Shown in pieces: positions 6,178-10,466 of a DNA stretch of 10,466 bases. How positions within the stretch are numbered: position 1 is the first letter of the stretch; every line of letters begins with the position of its first letter. The notes beneath the pieces were generated by a model. That model was not told the origin of the DNA. It did no database searches and saw nothing but the letters and a program-made list of their open reading frames with translations. This stretch comes from Chloroflexota bacterium (GTDB lineage: Bacteria > Chloroflexota > Dehalococcoidia > SZUA-161): the NCBI GenBank assembly GCA_003229915.1, contig QIGA01000268.1, positions 1 through 10,466 of the forward strand, given 5' to 3'. A program made the position numbers and the translations under genes.

Positions 6178-8529
6178 ATGGCGAAATCAAAGCCCCAAAA
6201 CCACAGCGGCAAGACCAGCACTACCAAGGGCTTCGTCTCCTATCAGTGGATGGTGATTAGGATCGTTGCGATAGCCTCGATCCTGGCTCTGATATACTTC
6301 TTCCGCGATTTCCTGGGCAACATCGTTTTTGAGACTATGGGTTTGGGATTTGTACTATGGATCGCATGGGTAGTAATCGCTGTATTCCTAGTATGGAAGC
6401 GGAAATGGCGCAGCCTGTTGACACGATGGAACATCTGGTTCGGCGCCCTTGCTTTGACAATCTCAATTTGGGGTATACTCGCTTTGATCCATCCCTCCGA
6501 ACTCATTATCAACGACGTCAGATTCAACGATGTAAGCCTTGGCGGGAACGCCGGAAAGTACTTGATCGGCAATCAAGGGGCCGGGGCTCCTCCAGCCTTG
6601 CGTCTCACTCCTCTTATCCTGGGAGGGATAGCATTGATCGCTCCCCATGCAAGCTTGCGATTCCTCAAACTCTCAGGCTACGCGGCAAGGGCAGCAGGAT
6701 TATTATCCCTTTCCATCGTCTCGCGGCTTTTGATCAGCTCAGGACGCAAGTTAGCTCAGTTATACCAGAATTATCCCCCCCATCGTCTGCTGGCAGTACC
6801 AATCGTCGCCTTGATGCATGGATTGCGCCGTAAGCGCGCAACTGAATTGAAGAGGGCAAACGGATCTGTGACATCAGAATTCGTTGCCGATCAGGTCAGG
6901 GCCGAACCCGAAACGGCGAGGGAGCAGAAGCCGCCGCGCCAGGCGCGATTTGTTATCGAAGGTGCGATTGCGCAACCACCCGAGACCACGGTGCCACCAC
7001 CTAAGCCCGATGGAGCAGAGAGAGAGCAATTGCCGCCCATCGAACTCCTTGATAAAGTGGTCGAGACCGAGTTCACTGAAGCGGACAACGAACAGCGGGC
7101 AAGTCTGCTCGAGAAGGCTCTCGATAGTTACGGTGTGGAAGCCAAAGTAGTGCAAATAAACCCCGGGCCCTCTGTTACCCAGTTTGGTATCGAGCCCGGT
7201 TGGGATCGCAAGTACAAACGGGTGGTTGAGCGAGATCAGATGGGCAAGGTAAAGCTGGGCAAGGATGGCAACCCCATAGAGAGGTTAGAGGAGGTATCGA
7301 GAACGAGGGTAAAGGTGGAACGCATCACCTCCTTGGCGCAGAACTTAGCCCTCGCCTTGGCCGTTCACAGCATCCGAATCGAAGCTCCGGTACCCGGAAA
7401 ACCTCTGGTGGGGATAGAGGTTCCAAATACCGACACCGCCCTAGTACTCCTGAAGAGCGTGGTCGAGAGTCAGGCCTTCCAGAAAACCAAGGCAAAATCA
7501 AGGCTGGCGCTAGCACTGGGCAAGGGAGCTGCCGGGGAGGCGATAGCAGCCGATCTCGTCAAGATGCCTCACCTTCTCATAGCAGGAACTACCGGAAGCG
7601 GCAAAACAGTATTCATCAATTCCATTGTCACTTGCCTCCTCCTGCACAACCGCCCTCAGGACCTCCGCCTGCTGCTCATCGATCCCAAGCGAGTGGAGTT
7701 GGTGCAGTTCGATGGCGTGCCGCACCTCATTTCGCCAGTGGTCAAGGAAATCGACAAAGCAGTCGATTCCCTACGCAAGGTCATCAAGGAAATGGACAAC
7801 CGCTACAGAGAGTTCGCAGCCGTGGGAGTGCGCAACATCGAGGGATATAATCACAGCCCACTAATAGCCGAGCCTATGCCTTATCTGGTTGTCATCGTCG
7901 ACGAACTGAATCAGCTTATGATGAGCGCAGGCGAGATAGTCGAAGCCTCCATTTGCCGTTTGGCCCAACTTTCACGAGCCACCGGCATACATCTTGTGGT
8001 TGCCACCCAACGCCCCTCAGTTGACGTGGTTACCGGACTCATTAAGGCCAATTTCCCCACGAGAATAGCCTTCACAGTGCCTTCCCTAATAGACTCTCGC
8101 ACCATACTGGATACCGGTGGAGCCGAGAAGCTACTAGGAATGGGCGACATGCTGTACCTGCCTTCCGATGTCGCCACACCCAAGCGACTACGCGGGTGCT
8201 TTGTCTCTGACCAAGAGATCGACAAAGTCGTCAAATTCTGGAAGCAGCCACTAGATACTTCCGCCTCCCAGCTAGAAGATACCGTGGCCAAAGCCTTCGC
8301 TTCCCTGCCTGTTGACGAGGCTAACGACGAAGATTCCCTGCTACCTGCAGCAAGAAGGCTAGCCAAGGACACTTCCCACATTTCCACATCCCTTCTCCAG
8401 CGTCGTCTCCATATCGGCTACCCTCGAGCAGCGCGAATCATGGACTCGCTGGAGAAGGACGGCCTTATCATCCGTGGCGAACCGGGTAGTCCCGCCGAGG
8501 TTATCGAAGCAGATGAGGAGGAGGAATGA
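6178..8529 (+). CDS. ftsK: DNA translocase FtsK/SpoIIIE
   Basis: This is a membrane-anchored hexameric ATPase that pumps chromosome ends away from the closing septum and, in most bacteria, activates dif recombination. At 783 residues it is SpoIIIE-sized, without the long linker of E. coli FtsK. The N-terminal third has about four membrane helices (near residues 22-43, 50-73, 82-104 and 142-158), with GGNAGKYL in the loop before the last. A Pro/charged linker (about 220-285) leads to the motor. The Walker A motif GTTGSGKT spans residues 470-477. The Walker B IVDELNQLMM has Asp575-Glu576; NQ replaces the usual AD. ATQRPSVDVVTGLIKANFPTRI and GGAEKLLGMGDML are diagnostic. The winged-helix gamma domain (LLQRRLHIGYPRAARIMDSLE) ends the protein. 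An extra 33 or so residues (about 342-374) interrupt the alpha-beta part. AAAAGG (6164-6169) precedes the ATG, and accDA overlaps the stop. Confidence 0.96.
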   Translation: MAKSKPQNHSGKTSTTKGFVSYQWMVIRIVAIASILALIYFFRDFLGNIVFETMGLGFVLWIAWVVIAVFLVWKRKWRSLLTRWNIWFGALALTISIWGILALIHPSELIINDVRFNDVSLGGNAGKYLIGNQGAGAPPALRLTPLILGGIALIAPHASLRFLKLSGYAARAAGLLSLSIVSRLLISSGRKLAQLYQNYPPHRLLAVPIVALMHGLRRKRATELKRANGSVTSEFVADQVRAEPETAREQKPPRQARFVIEGAIAQPPETTVPPPKPDGAEREQLPPIELLDKVVETEFTEADNEQRASLLEKALDSYGVEAKVVQINPGPSVTQFGIEPGWDRKYKRVVERDQMGKVKLGKDGNPIERLEEVSRTRVKVERITSLAQNLALALAVHSIRIEAPVPGKPLVGIEVPNTDTALVLLKSVVESQAFQKTKAKSRLALALGKGAAGEAIAADLVKMPHLLIAGTTGSGKTVFINSIVTCLLLHNRPQDLRLLLIDPKRVELVQFDGVPHLISPVVKEIDKAVDSLRKVIKEMDNRYREFAAVGVRNIEGYNHSPLIAEPMPYLVVIVDELNQLMMSAGEIVEASICRLAQLSRATGIHLVVATQRPSVDVVTGLIKANFPTRIAFTVPSLIDSRTILDTGGAEKLLGMGDMLYLPSDVATPKRLRGCFVSDQEIDKVVKFWKQPLDTSASQLEDTVAKAFASLPVDEANDEDSLLPAARRLAKDTSHISTSLLQRRLHIGYPRAARIMDSLEKDGLIIRGEPGSPAEVIEADEEEE
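8517..8529 (+). promoter_or_regulatory. Shine-Dalgarno inside ftsK end and ATGA overlap
   Basis: GGAGGAGG (8517-8524), made of the last Glu codons of ftsK, lies just before the accDA ATG (8526-8528), which overlaps the ftsK TGA (8527-8529) as ATGA. The strong site fixes this start and predicts translational coupling of AccDA to FtsK. Confidence 0.75.
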
Positions 8530-10325
8530 AAAACCATGATGATTCCCTCGCCCCTCCTGTGCAACAGGATGAAGAGGAAGAACAGTACGTCGAGGAAGAA
8601 CACTGTCTATTTTGTGACATCAACCTCTCCGAATCAGAGACCTACCATCGCTACCGAGTTTGCCCTGAATGTGGATTTCATCACAGCCTCCCAGCACGCC
8701 AGCGGATAGATCTCCTGGCAGATCCGGGAAGCTTCAGAGAGGTTAACCGCTTTCTGACGTCTATCGACCCTCTCTCATTTTCTGGCAGAGAGCCCTATAA
8801 GGAGCGCATACACGAGGCTCAGCGCAGGACTGGGCTGACCGAGGCGGTGATCACCGGGGTTTGCACAATCGGTGGCAATCCCACTGTAATCGCTGCGCTC
8901 GATTTCGGCTTTATGGGGGGCAACATGGGCGGCGTGGTCGGTGAGAAAGTGACACTGGCGTTCGAATTGGCAACCAAGAGGAAGGTTCCCATGGTAACGA
9001 TAGTCTCAAGCGGCGGGGCTAGAGTGCAAGAAGGTGTGCTCTCTCTGATGCAGATGGCCAAAACAGCAGCGGCAGCTAAGCATCTCCATGCTCAAAGAGT
9101 CCCCCACATCTCTGTTTTAACCAACCCTACCAGCGGAGAGGTTTACGCAAGCTTTGCCAACCTCGGGGACATCATCCTGGCGGAACCAAAAGCGTTGATT
9201 GGCTTCGCCCCCCTGCGGGTGGTCGAGGAGACATCAGGAAAGCCTCTGCCTGAGGGAAGCCACACCGCTGAGGACCATCTCCAGCACGGGATGATTGACC
9301 AGGTGGTCGATCGTACTAAGCTGCGCCAGTTACTATCTTTACTCCTCGACCTGCTCAGCGCCAGATATCGTTTGACCACCACAAAAAGAGGCAAGTCGTA
9401 CCCTGTTCCTGAGCACCCGGGAGAGCAAGCCTGGCATACCGTACAGCTGGCACGTCACCAGCAGCGGCCCACTGCCTGGGACTATATCTCCAGAATTACA
9501 TCGTCCTTTGTCGAACTGCACGGCGACCGCCACTACGGTGACGACAGGGCGGTGATATGCGGAGTTGCTGAACTCAGCGGCGAGGCAGTGGTGATAATAG
9601 GACAGGAGCGGAGCCACAACGAGGGGAGAGCTTATCCCGAGGGCTTCCGCAAGGCACAGAGAGCAATGAGGCTGGCTGCTGTCTTTGGAATGCCCGTAGT
9701 CACCCTCATCGATACCCCTGGGGCTTATCCTGGGATCGATGCGGAGGAGCGTGGTATCGGGCAGGCGATTGCAAGCACGTTGGCCCTCATGTCGGACCTC
9801 CCCACACCCATCGTATCGGTTATCATTGGGGAAGGCGGAAGCGAGGGAGCACTAGCTCTTGGGGTCGCTGATCGAATCTTGATGCAAGAAAACGCTATCT
9901 ACTCTGTCATCTCTCCCGAAGGGGCAGCGTCCATCATCTATCGAGATGCAGAGAAAGCAGAAGAGATGGCGTCAGCTTTGAAACTCACCGCTCTGGACTG
10001 CAAGGAACTAGGCGTCATTGATACAGTGGTGCCAGAGCCGGAGGGCGGTGCCCATACTGACCCTGATGAAGCTGCCCGGCTGCTGAAAAACACCATTGTT
10101 CGCGAACTTCTCGAAGCTCAGCAACCCACCCTGGCCAAGCTAGTCAAGAACCGCTACAAGAAATTTCGCCGCATGGGAGAATACAGCTCCTACTTCAGAG
10201 CATCCATTTCCAAGGAGGTGTCTGACCTCCAGGACCTGCTCCAGCGAGGAGTATCCAAGCTGAAACAACGCCTATCGACTGCCGAGAAAGAAAACCCTCA
10301 GTCCCCTAAGGAGCAGCGCGACTAA
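8526..10325 (+). CDS. accDA: Acetyl-CoA carboxylase carboxyltransferase, fused beta-alpha (AccD-AccA)
   Basis: One 599-residue chain carries both carboxyltransferase subunits, which move CO2 from biotin on BCCP to acetyl-CoA to make malonyl-CoA, the substrate used by FabD. An acidic leader (residues 15-25, mostly Glu) precedes a zinc ribbon with Cys27, Cys30, Cys46 and Cys49. The AccD half follows: GFMGGNMGGVVGEKV, SSGGARVQEG with Gly163-Gly164, and NPTSGEVYASFANLGD. The join is near residues 285-302, and the AccA half starts at WHTVQLARHQQRPTAWDYI. IDTPGAYPGIDAEERGIGQAI, YSVISPEGAASI and VPEPEGGAHTDP are diagnostic AccA motifs. GEGGSEGALALG has Glu440 where AccA proteins I know have Gly. The last 60 or so residues are basic then charged, with a possible coiled coil. 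Single-chain forms are known in some Actinobacteria and Chloroflexota, so fusion alone is not evidence of error. No accB or accC lies in the window. Confidence 0.96.
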   Translation: MKNHDDSLAPPVQQDEEEEQYVEEEHCLFCDINLSESETYHRYRVCPECGFHHSLPARQRIDLLADPGSFREVNRFLTSIDPLSFSGREPYKERIHEAQRRTGLTEAVITGVCTIGGNPTVIAALDFGFMGGNMGGVVGEKVTLAFELATKRKVPMVTIVSSGGARVQEGVLSLMQMAKTAAAAKHLHAQRVPHISVLTNPTSGEVYASFANLGDIILAEPKALIGFAPLRVVEETSGKPLPEGSHTAEDHLQHGMIDQVVDRTKLRQLLSLLLDLLSARYRLTTTKRGKSYPVPEHPGEQAWHTVQLARHQQRPTAWDYISRITSSFVELHGDRHYGDDRAVICGVAELSGEAVVIIGQERSHNEGRAYPEGFRKAQRAMRLAAVFGMPVVTLIDTPGAYPGIDAEERGIGQAIASTLALMSDLPTPIVSVIIGEGGSEGALALGVADRILMQENAIYSVISPEGAASIIYRDAEKAEEMASALKLTALDCKELGVIDTVVPEPEGGAHTDPDEAARLLKNTIVRELLEAQQPTLAKLVKNRYKKFRRMGEYSSYFRASISKEVSDLQDLLQRGVSKLKQRLSTAEKENPQSPKEQRD

Positions 10326-10358
10326 ATGACGGTTTCGAACACTGCCCTTACGCGTCAA

Positions 10359-10417
10359 CTCACATAAGAATGTTACTGGAGGGTGGTTGCTCACTCATTT
10401 AGAAATGTTACCGGAGG
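10359..10417. repeat. Two-copy direct repeat, 35-base period
   Basis: AATGTTACTGGAGG (10369-10382) recurs as AATGTTACCGGAGG (10404-10417), with 13 of 14 bases identical and an offset of 35. The similarity extends leftward: both copies are preceded by CTCAC and an AT-rich AAGA or TAGA stretch. The repeat lies entirely downstream of accDA. It may be a pair of binding sites at an insertion-sequence end or for a regulator. Confidence 0.7.
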
Positions 10418-10437
10418 AGTGCCACCTCCTCTCTTTT
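10413..10437 (+). terminator. Candidate intrinsic terminator after accDA
   Basis: GAGGAG (10414-10419) pairs with CTCCTC (10426-10431) around a TGCCAC loop, extended by one G-U pair (10413 with 10432), and is followed by a T-rich run ending TTTT at 10437. It lies about 90 bases after the accDA stop. The stem partly overlaps the second direct-repeat copy, so the structure may have another role. Confidence 0.45.
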
Positions 10438-10466
10438 AGTCGCATTGGCGGAGTTCGGGTGTTGCC

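Larger units (their letters stand above)
10327..10466. mobile_element. Possible terminal region of an insertion sequence (partial)
   Basis: The non-coding tail starts TGACGG one base after the accDA stop and contains two direct copies of an AATGTTAC-GGAGG motif. Repeated transposase-binding motifs of this general kind (AATGTCAC-like) near a TG... end occur in IS21-type elements. No transposase is in the window, and the opposite end is not visible, so this is a guess from pattern alone. Confidence 0.25.

Noticed and set aside
7911..8387. 158-codon open frame on the - strand inside ftsK
   Set aside because: It is antisense to the most conserved part of the FtsK motor and Ser/Ala-rich, with no motif or start signal of its own.
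10326..10466. Start of another coding gene in the right-hand tail
   Set aside because: No start codon with a ribosome-binding site opens a frame reaching the window edge. The GGAGGAG there is part of the hairpin and has no start codon at suitable spacing.

Overview
This window looks like a chromosomal housekeeping segment from a bacterium, most likely in the Chloroflexota and probably Dehalococcoidia-like. That placement is an inference. It rests on the gene order (yceD-rpmF-fabD-fabG-nusB-acpP), the single-chain AccD-AccA carboxyltransferase, the SpoIIIE-sized FtsK with a Chloroflexota-like insertion, and the general feel of the proteins; no database search was possible. All confident genes lie on the + strand. 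I see no rRNA, tRNA, CRISPR array or prophage.

Layout: (1) 2-1240, the 3' part of rtcB (RNA ligase), cut by the left window edge. (2) 1377-1808, an unrecognised 143-residue protein with one C-terminal membrane helix and its own likely promoter (TATAAT at 1320-1325). (3) 2004-5259, a six-gene run led by a good sigma70-type promoter (TTGACA-18-TAAAAT, 1923-1952): yceD (DUF177), rpmF (zinc-ribbon L32), fabD, fabG, nusB and acpP. It couples ribosome and rRNA factors with the malonyl-transfer, ketoreduction and carrier steps of type II fatty-acid synthesis. (4) 5260-5562, a 303-bp non-coding gap holding a 12-bp palindrome and a perfect 8-bp-stem hairpin. (5) 5563-10325, a close-packed trio: family 4 uracil-DNA glycosylase, FtsK/SpoIIIE DNA translocase, and a fused AccD-AccA that overlaps the ftsK stop by ATGA. 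(6) 10326-10466, a short non-coding tail with two copies of a direct repeat and a hairpin plus T-rich tract. It could be a terminator, the end of an insertion sequence that begins just after the accDA stop, or both.

Working together: AccDA makes malonyl-CoA (biotin carboxylase and BCCP must be encoded elsewhere), FabD moves malonyl to AcpP, and FabG reduces the beta-ketoacyl-ACP. plsX, fabH and fabF, often found in this neighbourhood in other bacteria, are absent here. YceD, L32 and NusB tie the cluster to growth-rate-linked rRNA and ribosome production. The UDG and FtsK act in DNA repair and chromosome segregation.

I did not find a convincing new multi-gene system. The items most worth a second look are the clamp-binding-like C-terminus of the UDG, the tail-anchored orphan protein, the repeats at the right edge, and some local oddities in AcpP, FtsK and AccA.
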